64,000 bases of DNA, from NCBI RefSeq assembly GCF_000021925.1, contig NC_011830.1, positions 62,001-126,000 of the forward strand, in the 5' to 3' direction. Source of the DNA: Desulfitobacterium hafniense DCB-2. Lineage in GTDB: Bacteria > Bacillota > Desulfitobacteriia > Desulfitobacteriales > Desulfitobacteriaceae. The notes under the pieces are model-generated. The model had not been told where the DNA came from, did not search any database, and saw only the letters and a list, made by a program, of their open reading frames with translations. A program made the position numbers and the translations under genes. Below, piece after piece: positions 33,822 to 41,890 of the stretch. How positions within the stretch are numbered: position 1 is the stretch's first letter; every line of letters begins with the position of its first letter.

Positions 33822-35681
33822 TCATTTTGATTTCCTCCAGTTTAATAACAGTGATGAGTTGATAATAACAACCACCGATCCCACATTGTGTACTAAGGCA
33901 CCTACGACAGGCCCGAGATGCCCAAACATAGCCAGAAGAATAGCGCCAAAGTTAAGAACCATAGAAAGGGCCATATTGATTTTAATAGTGTTCATCGTCC
34001 GCTTGGACAGGGCAAACAGATGGGGGATATTTTTTATATCATCCCTGACCAGGGCGATATCGGCAGCATCCACGGCAATATCACTGCCGATTCCTCCCAT
34101 AGCGATGCCGACATGGGCCTTCTTCAGTGCAGGAGCATCGTTGACCCCGTCGCCAACCATGCAGACCAAATCTCCTTTGCTTTGGTATTGCTCGATTACA
34201 GCCAGTTTATTTTCGGGCAGGCAATCGGTATGGATATCATGAATTCCAGCAATCTTTGCCATATGGGAAGCGGCATGATGGTTGTCGCCGGTCAGCAATA
34301 CGCTTGTGACGTTTAATTTCTCAAGATTCCTGACCATATCCACGGCATCAGGCCGTAAAGTGTCGGATAAAGCGATAAAACCTGAAGCATGGCCGTCTAT
34401 GGCAACAAAGATGATGGTGCAGCCGTCATTTCTGTAGGACGCTGCCTTTTCTATGATGGCTTGGGCAAGAGGAATGCCGTTGTCCTGCAGCAGCTCTCCA
34501 TTGCCGGCATAGATCGTGCGGTTATTCACGACTGCGTAAACACCCCGCCCCGCCAGCATCCGAAAATCATGGGGCTCCGGCAGAGAAGCCTTGGCGGCGG
34601 TCCTGTAATGGGCGACAACCGCTTTTCCCAGCGGATGCTCGGAACGCAGTTCTGCAGAAGCAGCCAAGGCCAGGAGCTCGTCGGCAGACAGGCTGGGATC
34701 AAAGCTCTCCACGGCGGCTACATCAGGTTTGCCAAAGGTGAGGGTCCCTGTTTTGTCAAAGGCCATTCGTTTTACCATGGAGAGTCTTTCCAAGGCATCG
34801 CCCTCCCGGACAAGGATGCCAAACTTTGTAGCATTGCCAATGCCCGCCATAATGGCCGTGGGGGTGGCCAGCACCAAAGCACAGGGGCAGAAGACGACCA
34901 AAATGGTCACGGCGCGGATGATCTCATCGGTGATGAACCAGGTGGCTCCGGCAGAAAACAAGGCAATGACCACAATCCAGGTGGCCCATCGGTCCGCGAT
35001 GCCGACAATCTTTGCCTTTCCCGCATCGGCTGACTGAACCAGCCGGATCATCCGTTGCAGGGAGCTGTCCTCACCGACTTTGGTGGCCTGCATATCGAAA
35101 GTACCGAACTGATTAACGGTTCCGCTGGAAACCTCATCTCCGGTGCTCTTATCAACCGGTAAGGATTCACCAGTCATGACCGCCTGATTGACAGAGGTTT
35201 GACCGCTGATGATGATTCCGTCAACGGCAATCGTTTCACCGGCCAGCACGCGCAGGACATCACCGACCTTAACCTGCTCGGCGGGAACAATCCTTTCCTC
35301 ACCATTATTGACGAGTCTCGCTGTTGTCGGGGTAAGGTGTACCAGCTTTTCTATACCCGCCCGGGCTTTCGCGACGGTACGTTCCTCCAAATAGGCACCT
35401 ATGGCCATAATAAATGCCACTTCACCGGCAGCAAAGATCTCGCCGATAAAGATGGCGGCAATCAAGGCAAGGGAGACAAGAACATCCGCCTTGATATCGA
35501 ATTCTGTGACGAGTCCGACAATGGCGCCTTTGATAATGGGAATACCGCAAAGCAGAATAGCGATCCAGGCAGGGTCGACAGGAAATGAACCGATTTCAAA
35601 AAAGCTCATGATCAAAGCGGGAAGAGAAAGAACGAGAAAAAGAATCGTTCTCTTCTCCTCATTCTTGAAAAATGTTAGCAC
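33822..35681 (-). CDS. Heavy-metal translocating P1B-type ATPase lacking an N-terminal metal-binding domain
   Basis: 619 residues. The metal-selectivity CPC motif is Cys265-Pro-Cys267 (CPCALVLATPTA), the phosphorylated Asp is D309 in DKTGT, and TGES, TGDN and MVGDGVNDAPAL are present, so it should be active. It begins almost directly with membrane helices, with no HMA domain. Exports a soft metal; copper is suggested by a CsoR-type repressor using the same operator, but Zn/Cd cannot be excluded. The start is GTG 35681 with AAGGAG at 8 bases; an ATG two bases upstream is out of frame. Its promoter contains CsoR-like palindromes. Confidence 0.88.
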   Translation of the reverse strand: MLTFFKNEEKRTILFLVLSLPALIMSFFEIGSFPVDPAWIAILLCGIPIIKGAIVGLVTEFDIKADVLVSLALIAAIFIGEIFAAGEVAFIMAIGAYLEERTVAKARAGIEKLVHLTPTTARLVNNGEERIVPAEQVKVGDVLRVLAGETIAVDGIIISGQTSVNQAVMTGESLPVDKSTGDEVSSGTVNQFGTFDMQATKVGEDSSLQRMIRLVQSADAGKAKIVGIADRWATWIVVIALFSAGATWFITDEIIRAVTILVVFCPCALVLATPTAIMAGIGNATKFGILVREGDALERLSMVKRMAFDKTGTLTFGKPDVAAVESFDPSLSADELLALAASAELRSEHPLGKAVVAHYRTAAKASLPEPHDFRMLAGRGVYAVVNNRTIYAGNGELLQDNGIPLAQAIIEKAASYRNDGCTIIFVAIDGHASGFIALSDTLRPDAVDMVRNLEKLNVTSVLLTGDNHHAASHMAKIAGIHDIHTDCLPENKLAVIEQYQSKGDLVCMVGDGVNDAPALKKAHVGIAMGGIGSDIAVDAADIALVRDDIKNIPHLFALSKRTMNTIKINMALSMVLNFGAILLAMFGHLGPVVGALVHNVGSVVVIINSSLLLNWRKSK

Positions 35682-35702
35682 ATCACTTACTCCTTTCTCC
35701 TA

Positions 35703-35720
35703 TATACCTATAGGGGTATA
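35703..35720. promoter_or_regulatory. CsoR-like operator 1 (ATPase leader)
   Basis: TATACCTATAGGGGTATA, an inverted repeat of the TACC(C)...GGGTA type, lies between the promoter and the ribosome site of the ATPase gene. It nearly equals the sequence in front of csoR (42181-42198). Confidence 0.65.
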
Positions 35721-35736
35721 TGTATATAACGAAAGT

Positions 35737-35766
35737 ATTGTACCCCTACGGGTATGGGTTTGTCAA
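35737..35766 (-). promoter_or_regulatory. ATPase promoter with embedded CsoR-like operator 2
   Basis: On the minus strand TTGACA (35766-35761), an 18-base spacer and TACAAT (35742-35737). The spacer is largely occupied by TACCCCTACGGGTA (35741-35754, plus strand), so a bound repressor would exclude RNA polymerase. Confidence 0.75.
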
Positions 35767-35813
35767 TAAAAATACCTTTGCAGGTGAAACCCCACAATCA
35801 ATGGAAAGCTTGC

Positions 35814-35867
35814 TTGACATTTTTGTTTGGCAATGTTATTCTTTTTATGGAAAGTGTGCTTTCCATA
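35814..35867 (+). promoter_or_regulatory. Promoter and palindromic operator of the XRE gene
   Basis: TTGACA (35814-35819), a 17-base spacer and TATTCT (35837-35842). Immediately downstream lies a perfect 9-bp inverted repeat, TATGGAAAG (35846-35854) and CTTTCCATA (35859-35867). A further half site, ATGGAAAG, lies at 35801-35808 just before the -35. The placement suggests autorepression by the XRE protein. Confidence 0.72.
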
Positions 35868-35886
35868 GAAAGGGGAGAGGCCGACA

Positions 35887-36099
35887 GTGAAGAATCGGTT
35901 GGAAGAAATACGCAAGCAGCGCGGGATTCGGCAGGAAGAGTTGGCCGCCGCCCTGGCGGTATCCAGGCAAACCATCGGCTCGCTGGAAAATGGGCGCTAC
36001 AATCCATCCATTATACTGGCTTTCAAGATCGCCCGGTTTTTCGGGATGAGCATCGAAGAGATTTTTATCTATGAAGAGGAGGAGTACGATGAAAAATGA
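35887..36099 (+). CDS. XRE family transcriptional regulator
   Basis: 70 residues, one Cro/CI helix-turn-helix (LEEIRKQRGIRQEELAAALAVSRQTIGSLENGRYNPSIILAFKIA) and an acidic tail. GTG 35887 follows GGGGAGAGG. It overlaps the next gene by 11 bases. Small XRE proteins paired with a DUF2178-type membrane protein are common in Firmicutes and are often autoregulated, which the palindrome upstream supports. Confidence 0.87.
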   Translation: MKNRLEEIRKQRGIRQEELAAALAVSRQTIGSLENGRYNPSIILAFKIARFFGMSIEEIFIYEEEEYDEK

Positions 36100-36526
36100 C
36101 AGCGTCAAAAAATATATGGGGTTGACGGTGCTGGGGCTTGTTTTGTTGGCTGTCGGATTAGGACTTATAAAATGGCAGGGGGATGCCGAAGGGATGCTGC
36201 GCACCTTGCCCTATATCTGTGTTGGGGTCGGCGCAGGTGTATTCGGCAGCAATCTGGGGACGGCGATAAAGCTCCGTCAATTCAAAAAACATCCGGAAAC
36301 CGCCAGGCAGGTGGAAATCGAAGAAAAGGACGAGCGTAACATAGCGATCAGCAACCAAGCCAAGGCCAAAGCTTACGACCTGATGTTGGTGCTATACAGC
36401 GCACTGCTTTTAGGATTCGCACTCATGCAGGTGGCTCTTCAGGTGATATTGGCTTTAGTAGGGGCCTATCTCTTAGTTGTATTTACCATGGTGTATTATC
36501 TTGCTAAATATCAGAAGGAGATGTGA
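36089..36526 (+). CDS. Membrane protein, DUF2178-like
   Basis: 145 residues with four predicted helices in two pairs (about 9-25, 38-55, 94-112, 116-135). Between the pairs lies a polar cytosolic segment with EIEEKDERNIAISNQAKAKAYD, whose D-E-R-x-x-x-I core is characteristic of DUF2178-type proteins partnered with XRE regulators. Function unknown. ATG 36089 lies inside the XRE gene after GAGGAGGAG, so the pair is translationally coupled. Confidence 0.7.
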   Translation: MKNDSVKKYMGLTVLGLVLLAVGLGLIKWQGDAEGMLRTLPYICVGVGAGVFGSNLGTAIKLRQFKKHPETARQVEIEEKDERNIAISNQAKAKAYDLMLVLYSALLLGFALMQVALQVILALVGAYLLVVFTMVYYLAKYQKEM

Positions 36527-36529
36527 GGT

Positions 36530-37147
36530 ATGGTTGGAATGCTCGAACGGACGATTGCCGGCTTGCAGCGCAACAACATGGCAGGGTATTTTGTCCATAA
36601 TCGGCAGGAATTAATGGCGCTTTTGTCCGGTCTGATGGAAAAGGGACAGACGGTTGGCTGCGGCGATTCGGTGACATTAGAAGAGCTGGGGGTCTTTGAT
36701 TTCCTGCGCAAGGGGGATTATATTTTTTATGATAAATACGTGCCGGGCCTGACCTCTGAAGATAAGCGAAGGTTGTATATTCAAAACTTTGCCGCAGATA
36801 CCTTTATCACAGGAACCAATGCCGTCACCACCGATGGAAAGCTATTCAATATCGATGGGAATGGTAGCCGGGTCGCCCCCATGATTTATGGCCCCCGACA
36901 GGTCATTGTTGTGGTAGGGACCAATAAAATCACGGAGGATGTAGAGAGTGCCATTCAGCGTGTTCGGCAAATTGCCGCTCCAATGGATGCTAAACGGCTG
37001 AAAAAAGAAACACCCTGTACCAAACTGAACAGGTGTGTGGATTGCCGGCATCCCCAGCGGATTTGCAATGATTTTGTCCTGATTACGGGCCAGTTCGTCA
37101 AAGACAGAATCAAGGTTATTATTATAGATATGGAAATAGGGTATTAG
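36530..37147 (+). CDS. LUD-domain protein (DUF162, LutC/YkgG-like)
   Basis: 205 residues. The LUD fold spans nearly the whole protein: VGCGDSVTLEELGVFDFLRKGDYIFYDKY, FITGTNAVTTDGKLFNIDGNGSRVAPMIYGPRQVIVVVGTNKI. The C-terminal part has four Cys (TPCTKLNRCVDCRHPQRIC) that may bind metal. Relatives belong to lactate oxidation complexes, but no LutA/LutB genes are nearby, so this is an orphan LUD protein of unknown role. It starts just after the DUF2178 gene and probably shares its transcript. Confidence 0.8.
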   Translation: MVGMLERTIAGLQRNNMAGYFVHNRQELMALLSGLMEKGQTVGCGDSVTLEELGVFDFLRKGDYIFYDKYVPGLTSEDKRRLYIQNFAADTFITGTNAVTTDGKLFNIDGNGSRVAPMIYGPRQVIVVVGTNKITEDVESAIQRVRQIAAPMDAKRLKKETPCTKLNRCVDCRHPQRICNDFVLITGQFVKDRIKVIIIDMEIGY

Positions 37148-37528
37148 CCGTTTGGAATTAGCGGATGTCTTGTTCGCTGAAGCTGAAATGGTGATGGTCA
37201 ACCCGCCAGTCAATACTCCCATTGGGACCGTGGTATGAGTTGAAGGAATTGGCAGGATATAGGCGAAAATTTGTACAAGAAAAAATTTTATTATTTGGAT
37301 AAATATTTCCAATAAAAAAATACTGTTAGCTCAGGTGTAGCAAAGCTTCCGGGAATCGGCAATTGTGGCTAAGCAAATTACGACATAATAAACTAAATTT
37401 CGATAGAGGAAAAATAAGTAAAATAGAGAAATACAGTGAGTATAGGATCAAGCTGAAAGATATTTTGGTAATTCAGCGGCACTATGGAAAGTTTCAGGTT
37501 ACTTTTTAATTTAGAAAGGGGTTTTAAG
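37148..37528 (+). other. Gene-poor control region upstream of comX
   Basis: 380 bases, AT-rich after 37260, with no credible gene. It contains the ComA-box-like sequence (37347-37362) with a weak promoter just after it, and an imperfect inverted repeat at about 37297-37314 (TTGGA...TCCAA). The first 100 bases translate in part as ELADVLFAEAEMVMV and then meet stops, perhaps a gene remnant I cannot identify. Confidence 0.5.
37347..37391 (+). promoter_or_regulatory. ComA-box-like site and promoter of comXQPA
   Basis: TTCCGGGAATCGGCAA (37347-37362) agrees with the Bacillus ComA box TTGCGG-N4-CCGCAA at 10 of 12 fixed positions. It abuts a weak -35 (TTGTGG, 37363-37368), then 17 bases and TAATAA (37386-37391); CATAAT, shifted two bases, is an alternative -10. 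An activator site directly upstream of a poor -35 is the layout of ComA-driven promoters, implying positive autoregulation. Confidence 0.5.
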
Positions 37529-37726
37529 ATGAATTATGCAGCTATTGCGAATTTGGTCCATGAATGTGTCAAAAATCCTACGTGTTTGGTGACACAAAAG
37601 GAAAAGTCGGGCGAAAGCAAAATAAAGCCCGATGAGTTTTCCGTTATTCAAAATGTCTTTTCCCGGCATGAAGTGTCTGGGAATGGTGCGGCCATCGGTG
37701 TGCTTCCCATGGGCTTTTGGTCATAA
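37529..37726 (+). CDS. comX: ComX-like pheromone precursor peptide
   Basis: 65 residues, ending GNGAAIGVLPMGFWS. Its size, the N-terminal pattern (NLVHECVKNPTCL...KPDEFSVIQNVF, compare the L-x-N-x-x-x-C-L...I-K-x-Y of Bacillus ComX) and the Trp one residue from the C-terminus fit ComX, whose Trp is prenylated by ComQ and whose last 5-10 residues become the extracellular signal. I recognise it mainly from context: comQ-like, comP-like and comA-like genes follow directly. ATG 37529 has AAAGGGG 8 bases upstream; an upstream in-frame start at 37484 is less likely. The stop lies 6 bases before the comQ ATG. Confidence 0.72.
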   Translation: MNYAAIANLVHECVKNPTCLVTQKEKSGESKIKPDEFSVIQNVFSRHEVSGNGAAIGVLPMGFWS

Positions 37727-37732
37727 AAGTTG

Positions 37733-38689
37733 ATGAATCTTCAGCTTGATCAGATTTTCTTCAGAGAAATTGACAGTGTATTGGCTAAGGCCCGACTGGA
37801 TGCGGAAATGGAACGGCTGATCCGGCTCTCCCTCAACGCAGACAGCCCCACCGGGGAATTATTCCGCTGGGCCCACTTAACGCGTATGAGCTGTGAATGT
37901 GCGGGCGGAGATCCGGAAGACGCGTTGCCGGGTGCCATTGGAATGGAGTTTTTTGCCCTGGCCCTGGATATTTTCGATGACGTGCAGGATCAGGACAATG
38001 AAAATATGCCCTGGCGCCAGCTTCCGGATGCTCAGGCCATCAATCTGGCCATCTGCTTGCTCATGCTCAGTGATGAGGCCATTTCTGCTATTCCGGACAA
38101 CAGGCTGTTTCGAGAGGTTGCGGCTACTTTGCACCGTACGGGAATATGCGCCAGCAATGGGCAATTCCGGGAGTTTATATATGACGACCGACAGCAGGTA
38201 TCGTTTGAGCAATACTTTGAGATGGCGGGGCAAAAGGCCGGAAGCTTGACCGCCTGCGCCTGTAAAATTGGAGCCATCTTAGGCGGGGCAGAAGAACCCG
38301 TAATACATGGCTTGGAACAGTTTGGGATCAATCTGGGGATCCTGAATCAAATCAGAAACGATTTAAATGATTTCCTGGATTTTTTCAGAAAAAGTGATTT
38401 TGTGAACAACAAAAAGACCCTGCCTTATGTTTACCTGTTAAATACCCTGAAAGCGGAAGCCGCCGAGCGGTTTAAGGAACTGACCCAGGGGCATGGCGAA
38501 GGAGCCTATGGGTTCGGAGATAGAGAAAGGGAATATGTCAGACAACTGGCAGCTGAAGAAGGAGTTGCGCCCTACTGCACCGTAATGTTTGAAATTTATT
38601 GCCAAAAAGCGAGGGAAATTTTGGAGGGAATTCCTGTTCCCGAAAAAAATAAGGAGAACATGAAAGAACTTGTTGGAGAAAGTGTTTAA
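37733..38689 (+). CDS. comQ: ComQ-like polyprenyl synthetase / pheromone prenyltransferase
   Basis: 318 residues, an all-helical class I isoprenoid synthase fold. The first aspartate-rich motif is D80-I-F-D83-D84-V-Q-D87; the second is reduced (NQIRNDLNDFLDFF, about 205-220). In Bacillus ComQ prenylates the Trp of ComX and assists its processing. The deviation from farnesyl-diphosphate synthases and the position after comX favour that role over bulk isoprenoid synthesis. It begins at ATG 37733 (TTG 37730 is possible), has little Shine-Dalgarno of its own and is probably coupled to comX. Its end overlaps comP by 20 bases. Confidence 0.78.
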   Translation: MNLQLDQIFFREIDSVLAKARLDAEMERLIRLSLNADSPTGELFRWAHLTRMSCECAGGDPEDALPGAIGMEFFALALDIFDDVQDQDNENMPWRQLPDAQAINLAICLLMLSDEAISAIPDNRLFREVAATLHRTGICASNGQFREFIYDDRQQVSFEQYFEMAGQKAGSLTACACKIGAILGGAEEPVIHGLEQFGINLGILNQIRNDLNDFLDFFRKSDFVNNKKTLPYVYLLNTLKAEAAERFKELTQGHGEGAYGFGDREREYVRQLAAEEGVAPYCTVMFEIYCQKAREILEGIPVPEKNKENMKELVGESV

Positions 38690-41027
38690 ACGGCAAATTT
38701 ATTATATTGCCAGCCTTGTTTTTGTTGTGCTGGGGTTGGGCTATTTTGCAGCTTGTTTGACCCAACCCTTTATCGGCCTTGACCTCAAGAACAGCAATGG
38801 ACAATGGTTGGTGGCAACCAGTGATCCTAATGGTGAGGGGTATCGGTCCGGCATCCGGGTGGGGGACGAAATCCTGAAAATAAACGGAGAAGATGCCGGT
38901 AAGTATCGCTTTGCCCAAAAATGGGAAACAGCGGAAGGGGCTTCAACAATTGAATTTCGGAGTCCGGGTGAGTTAACGGATCAAACCGTGACAATAACCC
39001 CACAACCGGTCCTATTGACAGTACTCAGTGAAATTCCTTTGCTTATTCTGGGGTTAGTTTTTTGGTGTTTAGGGTTTATGACCTGGTACAAGCGTCCTTT
39101 TCTGGAACAGGCACGCATCTTATTTTGGATGAACTGGGCGTTCGGTTTGGCAATCGTTTTAGCCCATGCTTCCAGCCGTTGTTTATTGCTGTCTAAAGAA
39201 ATGGAACATATCACGTTCTCGTTAGCACCTGTTTTTCTTATTATTTTTATTTCAGTTTTCCCTGTATCCAATCAAAATAAATTAAATAAATTTGGTCGTA
39301 AAATCGCAACTATTCTATTCATTCTGATTTTGGTTTTAACTATTCTGCAATCCTTGGGTTTTGTTCAGCTTATAAGCTTGATTAAAAAATTATCATTATC
39401 CAATATGGTCATTGGTATTCTTTTTACCCTCTGGAATCTAGGGATACTTATAAAGCTGCCCAAAAATCAACCGGGAAAAAATGAAGCTTATATTATCTTG
39501 TTAGGGATGGGGATTGGCTTTTTACCCTTTGTATTATTGTCAGCACTTCCAATAATTTTTAATTTAGAACAACTTATTTATTCTCAGGTAAGTTCTTTAT
39601 CTATTTCCGCTATCCCGATCTCCCTATACTATGTAATTATTAATAAGTATTTGCCGGATAGCCGTCGGCTTTATGCAACTGCCCTCTCTTATATTGGCGC
39701 GGCAGCTATCCTGAGCTTTATTGTCTTCCTGGCGCTTTTCTTTCTGCAAGTCCTACCCGCCATCCGTCTTGAATACTATACGGCTTTGTTGCTTTTCACA
39801 TTGCTGTCCATTCTTTGCTTTCATTTAATCCAGATTGGCATCACTAGGCTTTGGGAAAGAAGCAGCTTTTTTCAAGACAAGCATACGTTAAAGCAAAAAG
39901 TGGCCGTCCTGAATGAAAATCTGACCTCGCTTGTGGCTGAGGAGCGGATATTGGATGAAATCGTTAATACTCTGGGCATTGACGGGATTTTTATGATTAT
40001 GGAGAATGAGCAGATCGGCTGTCTGAAAAAAACAGCAGGACGTTTTAAGGAGCATCCCAGGGAATTGGAGACGCTGGAGAATTACTTTTATCACAATCAA
40101 AGGCTTGATCTGGAAGCCAAAATGCTGCCCGATGATTGTCCGGCCGGGATTTATGTCCCATTTATTGCCCAAGACTCTACCTGCGGAATTTTCTTTGGCA
40201 GGCGCTCTTCCCGCATCAAATTCGAGCAATCGGAATTGCCTTTTTTTACCTTGTTGGCGGGTCAATTGGAGTATCAGATCATTATGTCGCTGGTGATCGG
40301 CAAACTGACCAAAGAAATAAATGCCCTGACCAAAAGTTCCGGGCGTTCGTACCGGAGAAAGATGGAGCTGCAGGGAATCACCAACGCTTTGTTCCGCAAG
40401 GTTGAGCGGGAAAGGAAGCGCCTCACCGACGAAATCTGCGCCGGTCCCTTGCAGTGGAGCATGGACCTGAGCCGGTGGCTGAAATACCTGAAAAAGGAAT
40501 GCCCCGCCGACAATAAGACGCTGAAGGTAATTGCTTATCTGCAGGAACGGGCGGAGGACCTGAATTATGAGCTCAATTGCATTGCCAATGATTGGGGCCC
40601 CCCGATTCTAACCCACCTGGGGTTGGTACCCGCCGTCCAATGGCTGTGCCAGGAAATCATGACTGAAGAATTATCCCTGATTTCCTTGGAAATCAGCAGA
40701 CTGGGCCAGCAAAGCCGGTTTAAGGAGGATGTGGAAGTCACCGCCTATCGTTTCTTACAGGAAGGCATCATGAACTCAGTGCGGCACTCCCGCTCCAATA
40801 TGCAAACGGTTCGCATGACCCTGAACGAAACCTGGCTTGAATTGACCGTAAGTGATTCCGGCCGGGGCTTTGACACCGGCCAGATAGAAAACTGGCTATT
40901 GACAGGGACCCACTTCGGCCTGGTTGAAATGAAGGAGCGTATTGAGGGCCTGGGCGGGGAACTTCAGATCATTTCGGGAATAAACCGCGGAACAACGCTC
41001 AAAGCGCTTATCCCGGTTTTCTCATAA
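38670..41027 (+). CDS. comP: ComP-like membrane sensor histidine kinase with altered phospho-acceptor site
   Basis: 785 residues. TM1 at about 12-32, then an extracellular PDZ-like domain (about 45-110; GYRSGIRVGDEILKINGEDAG), then about seven more membrane helices to about 400, a GAF-like region, and a C-terminal kinase core. In the HisKA_3 position the sequence is ERKRLTDEICAGPLQ; where relatives have E-L/I-H-D-x-x-L-Q, His is replaced by Cys590 and Asp by Ala. The ATPase boxes are intact (FLQEGIMNSVRHS, DSGRGFD, GTHFGLVEMKERI). The topology matches ComP, the receptor of ComX. TTG 38670 is taken as start inside comQ; the exact start is uncertain. Confidence 0.8.
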   Translation: MLEKVFKRQIYYIASLVFVVLGLGYFAACLTQPFIGLDLKNSNGQWLVATSDPNGEGYRSGIRVGDEILKINGEDAGKYRFAQKWETAEGASTIEFRSPGELTDQTVTITPQPVLLTVLSEIPLLILGLVFWCLGFMTWYKRPFLEQARILFWMNWAFGLAIVLAHASSRCLLLSKEMEHITFSLAPVFLIIFISVFPVSNQNKLNKFGRKIATILFILILVLTILQSLGFVQLISLIKKLSLSNMVIGILFTLWNLGILIKLPKNQPGKNEAYIILLGMGIGFLPFVLLSALPIIFNLEQLIYSQVSSLSISAIPISLYYVIINKYLPDSRRLYATALSYIGAAAILSFIVFLALFFLQVLPAIRLEYYTALLLFTLLSILCFHLIQIGITRLWERSSFFQDKHTLKQKVAVLNENLTSLVAEERILDEIVNTLGIDGIFMIMENEQIGCLKKTAGRFKEHPRELETLENYFYHNQRLDLEAKMLPDDCPAGIYVPFIAQDSTCGIFFGRRSSRIKFEQSELPFFTLLAGQLEYQIIMSLVIGKLTKEINALTKSSGRSYRRKMELQGITNALFRKVERERKRLTDEICAGPLQWSMDLSRWLKYLKKECPADNKTLKVIAYLQERAEDLNYELNCIANDWGPPILTHLGLVPAVQWLCQEIMTEELSLISLEISRLGQQSRFKEDVEVTAYRFLQEGIMNSVRHSRSNMQTVRMTLNETWLELTVSDSGRGFDTGQIENWLLTGTHFGLVEMKERIEGLGGELQIISGINRGTTLKALIPVFS

Positions 41028-41080
41028 TGGTGAAACCCTCATCGGGGCTCCCAAATATGGTTAAAGGCGCGTGAGGCAGG

Positions 41081-41767
41081 ATGTCCGTTCATTGGGAAAA
41101 ATCACAAGAAACTGAAGAGCAGATACATGTGCTCATCGTGGACAGCCACCGGCCCTTTGCAGAAGGGACCAGGGCGTTGCTGTCTTCTGAACCGCGCATA
41201 GTGACCATCGGAATTGCCGGGGATGAAGACTCGTGTCTGAATTTTCTCCGCCATTCTGTGCCGGATGTTGTTTTATTGGATTTTTATCTTCGGGATATCA
41301 GCGGGCTGGACTTGATGGATAAGATAAAAGCGGCCCACCCCGCCCTAAAGGTTATTCTGATGGTGGAACAAAGTCAGGAGGGTTATGTTCTGGCGGCAAG
41401 CCGCAAAGGGGCCGAAGGGCTGTTGTTGAAAACCTGTGCCGTCGAGGAAATGATACAAGCTGTCTTAAGCGTGTCTAAAGGGGGCGTATATTATTCTCCA
41501 AGCCCGCTGGCGTTTTCCCAGGTTGAAATAGATTTCCATGATTTGCATTTCCCCGCGAAGCCTGCCGAAGTCCTTAAAAGGCTGTTGACACCCAGAGAAA
41601 AGGAAATTATGAGCCTTCTGACCAAGCCTCTCCATAACAGAGAGATTGCCGCAGCCTTAGGAATCACCGCCCGGGCGGCTCATCTTCAGGTGAAGATTAT
41701 CCTTCTCAAATTTGGGATTAAAACACGTCTGGAAGCTGTCTTATCCTGGGCATATGTTGACGAGTAA
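41081..41767 (+). CDS. comA: ComA-like LuxR-family response regulator
   Basis: 228 residues. The receiver domain has phospho-acceptor Asp67 (DVVLLDFYL), Lys117 (GLLLK) and Asp21 of the acidic pocket (VDSH; the second acidic residue is Ser22). The C-terminal LuxR helix-turn-helix (LLTPREKEIMSLL...NREIAAALGITARAAHLQVKIILLKFGIKTRLEAVL) resembles that of Bacillus ComA including the R-x-E-A-V-L end. It follows comP by 53 bases and probably activates the operon through the upstream box. Confidence 0.8.
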   Translation: MSVHWEKSQETEEQIHVLIVDSHRPFAEGTRALLSSEPRIVTIGIAGDEDSCLNFLRHSVPDVVLLDFYLRDISGLDLMDKIKAAHPALKVILMVEQSQEGYVLAASRKGAEGLLLKTCAVEEMIQAVLSVSKGGVYYSPSPLAFSQVEIDFHDLHFPAKPAEVLKRLLTPREKEIMSLLTKPLHNREIAAALGITARAAHLQVKIILLKFGIKTRLEAVLSWAYVDE

Positions 41768-41790
41768 TTTTTTAAATTTAAAATAATAGG

Positions 41791-41833
41791 AAAATCCCTC
41801 TGCGGTAAAAGTGAAAGCAGGGGGATTTTTTTA
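41791..41833 (+). terminator. Terminator of the comXQPA operon
   Basis: Stem AAATCCCTCTGC (41792-41803) with GCAGGGGGATTT (41817-41828, one G-U pair), then Ts. Confidence 0.85.
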
Positions 41834-41843
41834 GATGGTACTA

Positions 41844-41881
41844 CGGCATGATGGATGTCATCGGTCAGCAATACGCTTGTG
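41844..41881 (-). pseudogene. Fragment of a P-type ATPase gene beside csoR
   Basis: These 38 bases match 34271-34308 of the ATPase gene at 35 positions, in the same orientation. They encode TSVLLT-D-D-x-HHA where the ATPase has TSVLLTGDNHHA. The fragment begins 10 bases after the csoR stop, as if csoR were once followed by its own ATPase gene, now almost wholly deleted. Confidence 0.7.
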
Positions 41882-41890
41882 GTATTTATC

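Noticed and set aside
36530..37147. Lactate utilisation operon
   Set aside because: Only a LUD-type protein is present; LutA and LutB partners are absent.
37733..38689. Housekeeping polyprenyl diphosphate synthase working with ispE
   Set aside because: Its second aspartate motif is reduced and it sits between a ComX-like peptide and a ComP-like kinase, so pheromone modification is more likely.
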